Positions 32,589 to 40,996 of a stretch of 64,000 nt of DNA are shown piece by piece (the stretch's first letter is position 1; each line of letters starts with the position of its first letter). The notes under the pieces were generated by a model. It did no database searches. It was given only the letters and a program-made list of their open reading frames with translations, and was not told where the DNA came from. The stretch comes from Micromonospora sp. NBC_01699 (lineage in GTDB: Bacteria > Actinomycetota > Actinomycetes > Mycobacteriales > Micromonosporaceae), in NCBI RefSeq assembly GCF_036250065.1, contig NZ_CP109199.1:7376001-7440000 (forward strand), written 5' to 3'. Position numbers and translations under genes: made by a program.

Positions 32589-34805
32589 TCACTCCGGCAG
32601 GTGCACCGGCACGCTGGCGATCACCACTCCGGGCAGGCCGCGCAGGGCCCGGCGCAGCCGCTGGTCGATCGGGGTGTGCAGGAGCCGGTGCCAGGGCCGC
32701 TTCACCATCAGCTCCGGCACCACCACGGTGAGCAGCACGTCCGGCCGCAGCTTGTGCAGCGAGTCGAGGTACTGCACCAGCGGCGCGGTGATCGCCCGGT
32801 ACGGCGTGATGATCGTCTCCAGCCGCAGATGGTCGCCCCAGGTCTGCCACGCCTCCCGGAACCGGTCCGCCTCCTCCTGCTCCGGACTGAGGTGTACGGC
32901 GAAGACCGGCGGCCCGAGCGACGCCGCGTACGCCAGCGCCCGCAGGGCGGCCAGGTTCAGCCGGGCCACCGGCACCACCACCAGGTGACGTACGTCCTGC
33001 GGGCTCTGTTCGCTCTCCTGGTCGTCCCCGCCCACCGCCCGGTCCCGGGGCCCACCGCCCTCTGCCGGCTGCCCCGGCCCGCCGGCCGGCACCGACGGCG
33101 GCCGCAGGGCCAGCGCGTGGTGCATCCGGTCGTAGTGCCGCCGGATCCGCAGCGCGAGCAGCACCAGCAGCGGAATCGCCAGCACCACCACCCACGCCCC
33201 CTCGCCGAACTTGGTGACGGCGGCGGTGACCAGCACGATCGCGCAGAGCGCCGAGCCGAACCCGTTGAGCGCCGCCCGCCGGTGCCAGTGCCGGCCACGG
33301 TGCCGCCGCCAGTGCACCACCATGCCGGCCTGGGACAGGGTGAAGGCGAGGAAGACACCGACCGCGTAGAGCGGGATCAGCTTCTGGGTGGCGCCGCCGA
33401 AGGCGAGGAAGATGATCGCCGCGGCCACCGAGAGGGCGATGATCCCGTTGCTGAACGCCAGCCGGTCGCCCATGTGCAGGAACCGCCGCGGCGCGTAGTC
33501 GTCCCGGGCGACGAAGAACAGCAGCCGGGGAAAGTCCTGGTACGCCGTGTTCGCCGCGAGCAGCAGGATCATCGCCGTGGCCGCCTGGATGAAGCCGTAC
33601 CACGGGCCGGTGCGGAACGTCTGCCGGGCGACCTGGGAGATGAGCGTCTGGTTGGGGTGCGGCACCACCCCGCTCAGGTGGATCAGCAGGCTCAGCCCGG
33701 CGAAGAGCACGACCAGGATGCTGACCATCCAGGTCAACGTCGTACGGGCGTTGCGCCACTCGACCGGCTTGAACACCGGGACCGCGTTCGACACCGCCTC
33801 GATCCCGGTCATCGAGGTCGCGCCGGAGGCGAACGCCCGCAGGATGACCAGCACGGTGAGCCCCTCGACGGCGGTGACCGGGGGCGTCGGCAACCGTTCG
33901 AAGCCGCGCATCCCGGCCTGGGTGAACCCGACGACCAGCAGCAGGACCGCGGCGACGATGAAGACGTACGTCGGCGCGGCGAACAGGTTGCCGGCCACCC
34001 GTACGCCGCGCAGGTTGCCGGCGAGCAGGACGGCGATCGCCAGCAGGCCGAGCGGCACGGTGAACCGGGTCAGTCCGGGCAGTGCCGAGGTGATCGCGCT
34101 GATGCCGGCGGCCACCGACACCGACACGGTCAGCACGTAGTCGAGGATCAGGCCGGCCGCGGCGGCCAGCCCGAACCGGGGACCGAGGCTGTCGCTGGCC
34201 ACCAGGTAGGAGCCGGCGCCGTGCGGGTAGGCGCGGACGGTCTGCCGGTACGACGTACCGACGACGATCATCAGCAGCACCACCGCGCCGGCCAGCGGCA
34301 GCGCGAGGTTCAGCGCGCCGCTGCCGGCCAGGACCAGGACGGCGAGCAGGGCCTCCGGCCCGTACGCGACCGAGGAGAGCAGGTCGGAAGAGAGCACCGG
34401 CAGGGCGACCAGCTTGCGCATCCGTTCCTGGAGTACGGCGGTGCTGGCCAGCGGCGGTCCGAGGATCCCGCGCCGGAGCCGGGCGAGGACCCGGCCGGCT
34501 CCCGACTGCGGCAGGTTCGCGGTCTCGGTGGCGAGCAGTTGGTCCGGCTCGTCGGACTTGAACATCTCGATCCGGGCGAGCCGGCCGAACCGGCTCGGGG
34601 TGGGCGGATGCCGGTACCGGTCCAGGCTCGGGTCCAGCGGCAGTTCGTCCCAGTCGGCCGGCCGGTCGCGGATGGCCGCCGACCACCGCTGCCCGACCTC
34701 GCGCAGCACCGCCAGCTCCTCGGGCCGCAGCGCGGGAAACTCCGCCGACGGGCTGAGCGTCACGGTCGGCCGATCCGCCCCGTCCTCCCCCTCATCCCGC
34801 CCCAC
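32589..34805 (-). CDS. APC-superfamily permease, KimA-like potassium importer candidate
   Basis: Integral membrane transporter of 738 residues with about 12 helices and a cytoplasmic C-terminal domain of ~170 residues. Characteristic points: SDLLSSVAYGPEALLAVLVL in the first transport helix, YPHGAGSYLVASDSLGPRFG, LRAFASGATSMTGIEAVSNA and AFTLSQAGMVVHWRRHRG. The N-terminal ~125 residues (IEMFKSDEPDQLL) and the C-terminal USP-like domain (LVVVPVARLNLAALRALAYA) are the layout of KimA, a proton-coupled potassium importer inhibited by c-di-AMP. KUP/amino-acid permease function is the alternative. Start at 34805. A large inverted repeat lies just upstream. Confidence 0.85.
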   Translation of the reverse strand: MGRDEGEDGADRPTVTLSPSAEFPALRPEELAVLREVGQRWSAAIRDRPADWDELPLDPSLDRYRHPPTPSRFGRLARIEMFKSDEPDQLLATETANLPQSGAGRVLARLRRGILGPPLASTAVLQERMRKLVALPVLSSDLLSSVAYGPEALLAVLVLAGSGALNLALPLAGAVVLLMIVVGTSYRQTVRAYPHGAGSYLVASDSLGPRFGLAAAAGLILDYVLTVSVSVAAGISAITSALPGLTRFTVPLGLLAIAVLLAGNLRGVRVAGNLFAAPTYVFIVAAVLLLVVGFTQAGMRGFERLPTPPVTAVEGLTVLVILRAFASGATSMTGIEAVSNAVPVFKPVEWRNARTTLTWMVSILVVLFAGLSLLIHLSGVVPHPNQTLISQVARQTFRTGPWYGFIQAATAMILLLAANTAYQDFPRLLFFVARDDYAPRRFLHMGDRLAFSNGIIALSVAAAIIFLAFGGATQKLIPLYAVGVFLAFTLSQAGMVVHWRRHRGRHWHRRAALNGFGSALCAIVLVTAAVTKFGEGAWVVVLAIPLLVLLALRIRRHYDRMHHALALRPPSVPAGGPGQPAEGGGPRDRAVGGDDQESEQSPQDVRHLVVVPVARLNLAALRALAYAASLGPPVFAVHLSPEQEEADRFREAWQTWGDHLRLETIITPYRAITAPLVQYLDSLHKLRPDVLLTVVVPELMVKRPWHRLLHTPIDQRLRRALRGLPGVVIASVPVHLPE

Positions 34806-34854
34806 CCGCCCCCACCCCCATCCCCGTCCCGCTGCCCCTGCCCGCTGCCCCTGC

Positions 34855-34920
34855 CCCGCACTTTCACTGAAAGAGTGGCCATCGGCACGCGAATAGCCAC
34901 ACTTGCCGAGAAATTGCGGG
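34855..34920. repeat. Imperfect 25-bp inverted repeat between C-rich and G-rich tracts
   Basis: Arms at 34855-34879 and 34896-34920 match at 20 of 25 positions (CCCGCA-TTTC-C...AAG-GTGGC pattern) with a 16-base loop. The left flank (about 34780-34855) is C-rich and the right flank (34921-35000) G-rich. It lies between the start of the KimA-like gene and the stop of the EamA gene, both leftward. Same architecture as 20319-20388 and, more loosely, 6461-6537. Confidence 0.75.
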
Positions 34921-34954
34921 TTGGGAGCGGCGGGTGGGGTGGCGGCGGGGTCGG

Positions 34955-35923
34955 TCAGTCCGGGAGGGGGGCGGTTTCGGCGGGGGCGGGGATGGGGGTG
35001 GTGCGGCGGTTGGCGCGGGTGTTGCCGAGGATCACGATGGCTACCCCGACGAGTAGCAGGGCGAGGCCGGGTAGGGCGGCCAGTCGGGGCAGCTGGCCCA
35101 GCCAGGCCCAGGCGATCAGTGCCGCGCCGGGTGCTTCGAGCAGGATCAGCACACTGATCGTGGTGGCCGAGAAGTGGTGCAGGGCGTAGTTGAACATCGA
35201 GTGTCCGAGCAGCTGGGCGCCGGCCACCAGCCCGAGGATGGCCAGCCAGGTCGTGCCGGCGAAGCCGGTCAGCCGTACGCCGCCGACCAGGCAGACGACC
35301 AGCAGCAGCGCGGCACAGACCCCGTAGCAGATGGTGGTGTACGTGGTGGTGCTGATCGTGGCGCGGGCCCGCTCCCCGAAGGCGGTGTAGACCGCCGCCG
35401 CCATCCCGCCGATCACCGCGAGCAGGTCACCCATGACCGCCCGGTGCGAGTGCCCGAAGTCGGCTCCGGTGGCGAGGGCGGCACCGAGCACCGCCACCCC
35501 GATCCCGACCCAGGCGACGGTGGGCAGTCGCCGGCCCTGCCCGAGGGCGATCAGGCCCTGCCAGACCGGCTGGGTGGCGACCAGGGCGGTGGCGGCGGCC
35601 ACCGAGGTGAGTTGGGCGCTGGGCATCCAGGTGGCGAAGTGCACGGCCAGCGCCACCCCGGACAGCACGCAGAACCAGCCCTCGCGCCGCCCGGCGCCCC
35701 GGGTCAGCGTACGGAGTTCGGCCCGGCGCCGGAGCAGGGTGACCGGGCTGAGCAGGCCGACCGAGATGGTGTTCCGCCAGAACGCGATCGCCAGCGCGGG
35801 TGCGGCGGCGTACGCGATCAGCGGTGCCGAGGAGGAGACGGCGGCGACCGCGAGGATCACCGCACCGGCGCTCAGTGGGTCGACCGGCGGGCGTCCGGCG
35901 GGCGTGACTTGCGGAGATGGCAC
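34955..35923 (-). CDS. EamA/DMT-family metabolite exporter
   Basis: A 322-residue membrane protein with ten predicted helices in two EamA repeats. The first repeat begins LSAGAVILAVAAVSSSAPLI and contains FWRNTISVGLLSPVTLLRRR; the second begins VMGDLLAVIGGMAAAVYTAF and contains LLGHSMFNYALHHFSATTIS and LLEAPGAALIAWAWLGQLP. Such carriers export amino acids or other small metabolites; the substrate is unknown. GTG 35923. The last ~20 residues overlap the G-rich tract and are Pro/Thr-rich. Confidence 0.92.
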   Translation of the reverse strand: MPSPQVTPAGRPPVDPLSAGAVILAVAAVSSSAPLIAYAAAPALAIAFWRNTISVGLLSPVTLLRRRAELRTLTRGAGRREGWFCVLSGVALAVHFATWMPSAQLTSVAAATALVATQPVWQGLIALGQGRRLPTVAWVGIGVAVLGAALATGADFGHSHRAVMGDLLAVIGGMAAAVYTAFGERARATISTTTYTTICYGVCAALLLVVCLVGGVRLTGFAGTTWLAILGLVAGAQLLGHSMFNYALHHFSATTISVLILLEAPGAALIAWAWLGQLPRLAALPGLALLLVGVAIVILGNTRANRRTTPIPAPAETAPLPD

Positions 35924-36059
35924 GGGAAGATCCTCACACGCGCATCTCGGCCCCTCGAAAGTTCCACACTCCGCTCACCCCGGGCCACGAGACGATCAAC
36001 ACTTCGTTACCATCTGGCCGACCGATGTTCATCGATTTCCTCCCGGAGGCTGGTCCACC

Positions 36060-36815
36060 ATGTCCACATACCGGGCGGTGCTCTTCGACTTCTTCAACAC
36101 CCTGACCCGGCCGGCGAACCGTGGCCGGCGGCACGCCCTCGTCGCCGAGCGGCTCGGTTGCACCACCGAGGCGCTGCTCGACGTCCTCGACCGGTCGTTC
36201 TACCTGCGGGCCAGCGGGGCGCTCGGCACCGCCGAGGCGACCCTGCGCTGGGTCTGCGACCGGATCGGCGTACACCCGTCCGACGACCAGGTACGGGCGG
36301 CGGTGGCCGCCCGGCTGGGTGCGGTCCGGGCCGACACCCGGCTGCGCCCGGAGGCGGTGCCGACGTTGCGCGCGCTGCGCCGGCTCGGGGTCGCCACCGC
36401 CCTGGTCAGCGACTGCACCCACGAACTGCCGGTGTTCCTGCCGCAGCTTCCGATCGCGGCCTTGCTCGACACGCAGGTCTTCTCGGTCCAGGTCGGCTAC
36501 TGCAAGCCCGCCCCGGCGATCTACCGGATCGCCTGTGACCGGCTCGGGGTGGCGCCGACGGACTGCCTCTACGTCGGCGACGGCGGCAGCCGGGAACTGA
36601 CCGGCGCCACCGGGGCCGGGCTGGACGCGGTCCGGCTGAACGCCCCCGACCTCGGTCAGCACCTGGTCTTCGACCCGGACACCGGGTTCACCGGACCGGC
36701 CCTGACCTCGCTGCGCGAGGTGCTCGACCTGGTCGAACCGGCGCTGTCCGGCACCGCCCGGCCGGTCACCCGAACCCTTCGTGGCCGGCGGCGCTCGGCG
36801 GTTCGCACCCGTTGA
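36060..36815 (+). CDS. HAD-superfamily hydrolase with altered motif I
   Basis: A 251-residue HAD-fold protein. Motif I is AVLFDFFNTLTR: the nucleophile Asp10 is present but the second Asp of DxD is Phe12. Motif II is TALVSDCTHE, motif III/IV VGYCKPAPAIYRIA and LYVGDGGSRELTGA. The missing acid/base Asp is unusual for phosphatases but occurs in dehalogenase- and phosphonatase-like branches. The extra C-terminal ~30 residues are basic (TRTLRGRRRSAVRTR). ATG 36060 is preceded by GGAGG. 18 bp before the next gene on the same strand. Confidence 0.87.
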   Translation: MSTYRAVLFDFFNTLTRPANRGRRHALVAERLGCTTEALLDVLDRSFYLRASGALGTAEATLRWVCDRIGVHPSDDQVRAAVAARLGAVRADTRLRPEAVPTLRALRRLGVATALVSDCTHELPVFLPQLPIAALLDTQVFSVQVGYCKPAPAIYRIACDRLGVAPTDCLYVGDGGSRELTGATGAGLDAVRLNAPDLGQHLVFDPDTGFTGPALTSLREVLDLVEPALSGTARPVTRTLRGRRRSAVRTR

Positions 36816-36833
36816 GAATGGGAGGATGCGGGG

Positions 36834-37373
36834 GTGACTGACGAGAATGGCACGTCTGCCCCGGTGGCGTCGGAGGTCGGCCCGTCACCGCTGGTCGAAG
36901 AGGCGATGAAGAAGGCCGCGATGGCCTGGGTGTCGGTCGACGGCGGTCCCGGTCTGGCGCTGTGGTGCATGCCCCTGGACGGCGCCCTCTACGTGGTCAG
37001 CGGGCCGGGCGAGCAGACCGCGCCCGGACTCGCCGACACCGCCACCGCCACCGTGACCCTGCGCGGCGATCACGGCGGCCGGATCGTCACCTGGCCGGCG
37101 CGGGTGACCCGGCTGCTTCCCGGCAGTGAGGAGTGGGGGGCCAGCGCGCCGCTGGTCGCCGCGAAGCGGCTCAACGCCGCCGGTACGGCGACCGAGCTGG
37201 TCGAACGCTGGGCGGCGGGCGGCTGTGCGCTCAACCGACTGGCCCCGGCCGGCACCCCGCTCGCCGAGGGCGGCTCGCTGCCGGATGGTTCGCTGGCCGC
37301 GACGCCGAGACCGTCGCCGGCCGTCCGGCTGACCCACAAGCCGTTCCGCCTGCACCGGGTCCGCCGCCGCTGA
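36834..37373 (+). CDS. Split-barrel, PNPOx-like conserved protein
   Basis: A 179-residue cytoplasmic protein of unknown function. The middle part (MAWVSVDGGPGLALWCMPLD, YVVSGPGEQTAPGLADTATA, VTLRGDHGGRIVTWPARVTR) resembles the split-barrel of pyridoxamine 5'-phosphate oxidase-like proteins, followed by a helical region (LVAAKRLNAAGTATELVERW) and a Pro/Arg tail. GTG 36834 follows GGGAGGATGC. It is directly downstream of the HAD gene and likely in the same transcript. Confidence 0.72.
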   Translation: MTDENGTSAPVASEVGPSPLVEEAMKKAAMAWVSVDGGPGLALWCMPLDGALYVVSGPGEQTAPGLADTATATVTLRGDHGGRIVTWPARVTRLLPGSEEWGASAPLVAAKRLNAAGTATELVERWAAGGCALNRLAPAGTPLAEGGSLPDGSLAATPRPSPAVRLTHKPFRLHRVRRR

Positions 37374-37512
37374 CGCTGGGCCGCACCCCGGCCGACCTGC
37401 TCCCGGAGAGCTCCGCCCGCCGTCGGAGGGTCGATCACCCCCTCGATGCTGGGACACTGTCTACAGTATGTATATTTACAGTCGCAGATGCCTCTCTACT
37501 CTAGGAGCGCAC

Positions 37513-38037
37513 GTGCGACGGACCTCCCCCATCCTCATCGCCGGCATGCTCGGCGCCGCCCTGGTCACCGGGGCCGCCATCAGCGCGGCGGCGGTAACGG
37601 CACCGACGGTGGTCGTGACCGCCACACCCGTCCCGACCGGCATCCCGGCACAGCCGACCGAGCAACAGATCAGGGATCTCTTCAAGGGCTGGGACGAAGC
37701 CCTGGCCACCGGCGACCCGGCAAGGGTGGCCGACCGGTACGCCCCGGACGCCGTCCTCCTTCCGACGGTCTCGAACGAGGTGCGCAAGACCCCCGCGGGG
37801 ATCGTCGACTACTTCGACCACTTCCTGGAGAAGAAGCCGCGCGGCACGATCAAGGACTCGACGGTCAAGATCCTCGGCGACAGGGACGCCATCGACACCG
37901 GCGTCTACGAGTTCACCGTGACCGAGGGCGGTGTGGCCGGGAAGGTCGAGGCGCGCTACACGTTCGTCTACGAGCTGCGGGACGGAAAGTGGCTGATCGT
38001 CAACCACCACTCGTCGCAGATGCCGGAGAAGAAGTGA
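37513..38037 (+). CDS. Exported SgcJ/EcaC-family (nuclear transport factor 2-like) protein
   Basis: A 174-residue protein with an N-terminal signal or anchor (ILIAGMLGAALVTGAAISAA) and an NTF2-like domain: IRDLFKGWDEALATGDPARV, VADRYAPDAVLLPTVSNEVR, IVDYFDHFLEKKP, VYEFTVTEGGVAGKVEARYT and WLIVNHHSSQMPEKK. This matches the SgcJ/EcaC group, whose enzymatic activity is unresolved. GTG 37513 with AGGAG five bases upstream is preferred over the start at 37468. An AT-rich promoter-like stretch (TATGTATATTTACAG) lies about 40 bp upstream. Confidence 0.85.
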   Translation: MRRTSPILIAGMLGAALVTGAAISAAAVTAPTVVVTATPVPTGIPAQPTEQQIRDLFKGWDEALATGDPARVADRYAPDAVLLPTVSNEVRKTPAGIVDYFDHFLEKKPRGTIKDSTVKILGDRDAIDTGVYEFTVTEGGVAGKVEARYTFVYELRDGKWLIVNHHSSQMPEKK

Positions 38038-38075
38038 CCTCCGGATAACCCGGCGGGCCCACCTCGAACGCCGCC

Positions 38076-38119
38076 GGCCGGTGCCGGAATCAACCGACGG
38101 TGGCCGGTGCCGGAAATCA
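38076..38119. repeat. 17/18-bp direct repeat ending in a stop codon
   Basis: GGCCGGTGCCGGAAATCA (38102-38119) ends with the complement of the phzF stop codon (38117-38119); a copy lacking one A lies at 38076-38092, placing a second TGA 27 bp downstream of the first in the same frame. Confidence 0.82.
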
Positions 38120-38986
38120 GCCCACGAACGGCGGGACGGTGATCCGGCCGGCGGCGATCGGGACGACCTGGCCGGCGACGGTGGCGCCCAGCGCCACCCC
38201 GTCGGCCGCGGTCACCGTACATTCGAGCAGGCACGGGCGGGCGATCTCGGCACCCTGGCGCACGGTGTACGACGAGCGCCCCTCCCCCGGCAGCAGCCCG
38301 CTGGTGACCAGCCACACCCCGAGGCCGAGGGCGGCCGAGCCGGTGCCCGGATCCTCCGGCACGCCGACCCCCGGCGCGAAGACCCGGGCGTACGCGGTGC
38401 GCTGCGCCGGATGCCAGGCGAAGACGCTCAGGTGCTCGACCCCGGCCCGTACCGCCGCCGGGGCGTTGAGCACCACCCGGCCCAGTGCCTCCGGTCGGAC
38501 CGACAGGTACGGGAACTCCAGCCCGCAGCCGGCCACCCGGGGAGCCGGCCCGACGAAGTCGGCGGCGGTCAACCCGACCATGGCCAGCAGCGGCTCCACG
38601 TCCAGCTCCGGGCCGAGCGTGGGACCGGCGCCGGTGACCGTGGCCCGGTCGCCGGTCACCTCGATCGGCAGCAGGCCGGCACCGCACTCCTGGATCACCT
38701 CACCGGCACCGAACCAGCCGCGCCGACGGGCGGTGACCGCCGCGCCGATACTCGGGTGCCCGGCGAACGGAAGTTCCTGCTCCGGGGTGAAGATCCGGGC
38801 CCGGTACGTCGCCGTGGCCGCCGTGGACGGCAGCACGAATACCGTCTCGGACAGGTTGAACTCCCGGGCGATGATCTGCATCTGCTCGGTCGCCAGTGCC
38901 TGGGCGTCGAAGACGACCGCGAGCGGGTTGCCGGCGAACGGACGGTCGGTGAAGACGTCCACGATCTCGTACGCCAAGGTCGACAT
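38117..38986 (-). CDS. PhzF-family epimerase/isomerase
   Basis: A 289-residue two-domain diaminopimelate-epimerase-like fold. Family hallmarks: YEIVDVFTDRPFAGNPLAVV at the N-terminus, AREFNLSETVFVLPS (catalytic Glu), ARIFTPEQELPFAGHPSIGA, YARVFAPGVGVPEDPGTGSA and LPGEGRSSYTVRQGAEIARP. Phenazine-type isomerase activity is only known for true PhzF; most homologues have unknown substrates and no phenazine genes are nearby. ATG 38986 is used; an in-frame ATG at 39007 is possible but would nearly abut the divergent gene. The 3' end shows a stop-codon repeat. Confidence 0.9.
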   Translation of the reverse strand: MSTLAYEIVDVFTDRPFAGNPLAVVFDAQALATEQMQIIAREFNLSETVFVLPSTAATATYRARIFTPEQELPFAGHPSIGAAVTARRRGWFGAGEVIQECGAGLLPIEVTGDRATVTGAGPTLGPELDVEPLLAMVGLTAADFVGPAPRVAGCGLEFPYLSVRPEALGRVVLNAPAAVRAGVEHLSVFAWHPAQRTAYARVFAPGVGVPEDPGTGSAALGLGVWLVTSGLLPGEGRSSYTVRQGAEIARPCLLECTVTAADGVALGATVAGQVVPIAAGRITVPPFVG

Positions 38987-39019
38987 GTTGGTAAAGCCTA
39001 GGCGCATAGGCTTGCTCCC

Positions 39020-40336
39020 GTGACCACGCCGACCCGGGTGTACATCGCCCGCCTTGCCGGACTGGCCGTCTTCGACCCCAACGGAGACCAGGTGGGCCGG
39101 ATCCGGGACGCGGTCGCCCGACTCCGTACGAGCAGTCGGAACCCGCAGATCGTCGGGCTGGTGGCGGAGCTGGCGATGCGCCGGCGGATCTTCCTCTCGA
39201 TCAACTGGATCACCACCATCGACGCCGAGTCGGTGCTGCTCGCCAGCGGAACGCTCAACCTGCGCCGGTTCGAGAAGCGCCCGAACGAGTTGCTCGTGCT
39301 GGAGGACCTGCTCGACCGCCGGGTGATCATCGAACCGACCGGTCGGCCCGGCACCGTCGTCGACGTGGCGATGGAGTCCAACCGCCAGGGCGAGTGGTCC
39401 CTGACCCGGGTCGCCGTACGCGAGCAGACCAGCCGGCTCAGCCGGCGCGGGCACCTGCACCAGTTGGAGTGGGAGCGGGCCGGCGGGCTGCTCGGGTTGC
39501 CGGAGACGCGGGGCACCGCCAACCTGCTCTCGGTGCTGGAGAACATGCGCCCGGCCGACCTGGCGAACGCGCTCCAGGACCTGCCGGACGCCCGCCGCAA
39601 CGAGGTCGCCGCCGCGCTGGACGACGAGCGCCTGGCCGACGTGCTGGGTGAGCTGCCCGAGCACGACCAGGTGGAGATCCTGGCCGGGCTGGACCGGGAG
39701 CGGGCCGCCGACGTGCTGGAGGAGATGGACCCGGACGACGCCGCCGACCTGCTCAGCGAGTTGCCACCGCCGGAGCAGGACATGCTGCTCGACATGATGG
39801 AACCGGGCGAGGCCGACCCGGTCCGCCAACTGCTGAAGTACCAGTCCGGTACGGCCGGCAGCCTGATGACCTCCGAGCCGGTGATCCTGCCGCCGGACGC
39901 CACCGTCGCCGAGGCGCTGGCCCGGATCCGGGACCCGCAGCTCTCCCCGGCCATCGCCGCCCAGGTCTTCGTCGTCCGCCCGCCGATGGCCACCCCGACC
40001 GGCCGGTACCTCGGCATGGTGCACTTCCAGCGGCTGCTGCGCGAGCCTCCGGCGGAACTGCTGGGCAGCCTGCTGATCAACGACATCGACCCGTTGCAGC
40101 CGACCACCGGGCTGAACGAGCTCACCCGCCGGATGGCCACCTACGACCTGGTCGCCTTCCCGGTGATCGACCCGTCCAACCGGCTGGTGGGGGCGGTCAC
40201 CGTCGACGACGTACTCGATCATTCGCTGCCGGCCGACTGGCGTGACCGGGACGCGGCGGTGAGCACGGCGGCGGCCGGGGGCGATCTGGGTGCCGGCCGG
40301 GCCGACTGGGCCGGAATCGGCGGCGACGATGACTGA
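39020..40336 (+). CDS. Soluble MgtE N-domain/CBS protein without a channel
   Basis: A 438-residue cytoplasmic protein. It begins with a PRC-barrel-like segment (AGLAVFDPNGDQVGRIRDAV), continues with an MgtE intracellular N-domain superhelix (NLLSVLENMRPADLANALQD, LADVLGELPEHDQVEILAGL, AADVLEEMDPDDAADLLSEL) and two CBS modules (GSLMTSEPVILPPDATVAEA and YDLVAFPVIDPSNRLVGAVT). No membrane helices of MgtE follow, so it is likely a magnesium-sensing regulator rather than a transporter. GTG 39020. It overlaps the DUF1003 gene by 8 bp. The same pair occurs in mycobacteria (Rv1232c/Rv1234 region). Confidence 0.92.
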   Translation: MTTPTRVYIARLAGLAVFDPNGDQVGRIRDAVARLRTSSRNPQIVGLVAELAMRRRIFLSINWITTIDAESVLLASGTLNLRRFEKRPNELLVLEDLLDRRVIIEPTGRPGTVVDVAMESNRQGEWSLTRVAVREQTSRLSRRGHLHQLEWERAGGLLGLPETRGTANLLSVLENMRPADLANALQDLPDARRNEVAAALDDERLADVLGELPEHDQVEILAGLDRERAADVLEEMDPDDAADLLSELPPPEQDMLLDMMEPGEADPVRQLLKYQSGTAGSLMTSEPVILPPDATVAEALARIRDPQLSPAIAAQVFVVRPPMATPTGRYLGMVHFQRLLREPPAELLGSLLINDIDPLQPTTGLNELTRRMATYDLVAFPVIDPSNRLVGAVTVDDVLDHSLPADWRDRDAAVSTAAAGGDLGAGRADWAGIGGDDD

Positions 40337-40922
40337 GCCACGCCGGTTGGAACGCCTCGACCAGCCGCGCGAACCGCGCCGGCTGCGCCTGCCCCGGTTC
40401 GACCCGGAGGCGTTCGGGCGCTGGTCCGAGGGGATCGCCCGCTACATGGGTACGGCGAACTTCATCGTCTACATGACCGTGGTGATCGCGCTCTGGCTGC
40501 TATGGAACACGCTCGCTCCCCGGGAACTGCGGTTCGACCCGTACACGTTCACGTTCCTGACCCTGCTGCTGTCGTTGCAGGCGTCGTACGCGGCGCCGTT
40601 GATCCTGTTGGCGCAGAACCGGCAGGCGGCCCGGGACCGGCTGGCCTCGGAGGAGGACCGGCGGCGGGCGGCGTTGCAGAAGGCGGACACCGAGTATCTG
40701 GCCCGGGAGATCGCCGCCCTGCGGATCGCCCTCGGCGAGGTCGCCACCCGCGACTTCCTGCGGTCGGAGCTGGGCCGGCTGGCCGAGGAGCTGGACGAGC
40801 AGGCGCAGCGGCGGCAACGGCTGGAGCAGCGGCAGTACCGCAAGGACCGGCAGCAGAGTTCGGGGCGTCGGGTGCCGGCGGAGAGCATCGAGGAACCGGT
40901 CGACGAGCTGGACGCCGAGTAA
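40329..40922 (+). CDS. DUF1003 membrane protein
   Basis: A 197-residue protein with two close membrane helices (NFIVYMTVVIALWLLWNTLA and YTFTFLTLLLSLQASYAAPL) followed by a long charged helical C-terminus (QNRQAARDRLASEEDRRRAA, AQRRQRLEQRQYRKDRQQ) that is likely a coiled coil. Family DUF1003; function unknown. ATG 40329 lies inside the end of the preceding MgtE-N/CBS gene, so translation is coupled and a shared role in magnesium or membrane homeostasis is plausible. Confidence 0.9.
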   Translation: MTEPRRLERLDQPREPRRLRLPRFDPEAFGRWSEGIARYMGTANFIVYMTVVIALWLLWNTLAPRELRFDPYTFTFLTLLLSLQASYAAPLILLAQNRQAARDRLASEEDRRRAALQKADTEYLAREIAALRIALGEVATRDFLRSELGRLAEELDEQAQRRQRLEQRQYRKDRQQSSGRRVPAESIEEPVDELDAE

Positions 40923-40996
40923 GCGCGGATCTGATCGATCACACCGGGTGCCCGCGACCGCCAACGGGATCCCGTATGCGACGTACGATGGCAGGC

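Noticed and set aside
32181-35189. 1002-codon open frame on the + strand
   Set aside because: It is the antisense of the KimA-like transporter, has a His/Arg/Gln/Gly-rich composition with no fold, and crosses intergenic repeats; a shadow.
36690-36830. Stop-codon repeat at the HAD gene
   Set aside because: No repeat beyond short G/C words was found around the HAD stop at 36813-36815; not counted among the eight cases.
38117-38986. Phenazine biosynthesis locus
   Set aside because: phzF homologues are widespread single genes; no phzA-E or modifying genes surround it.
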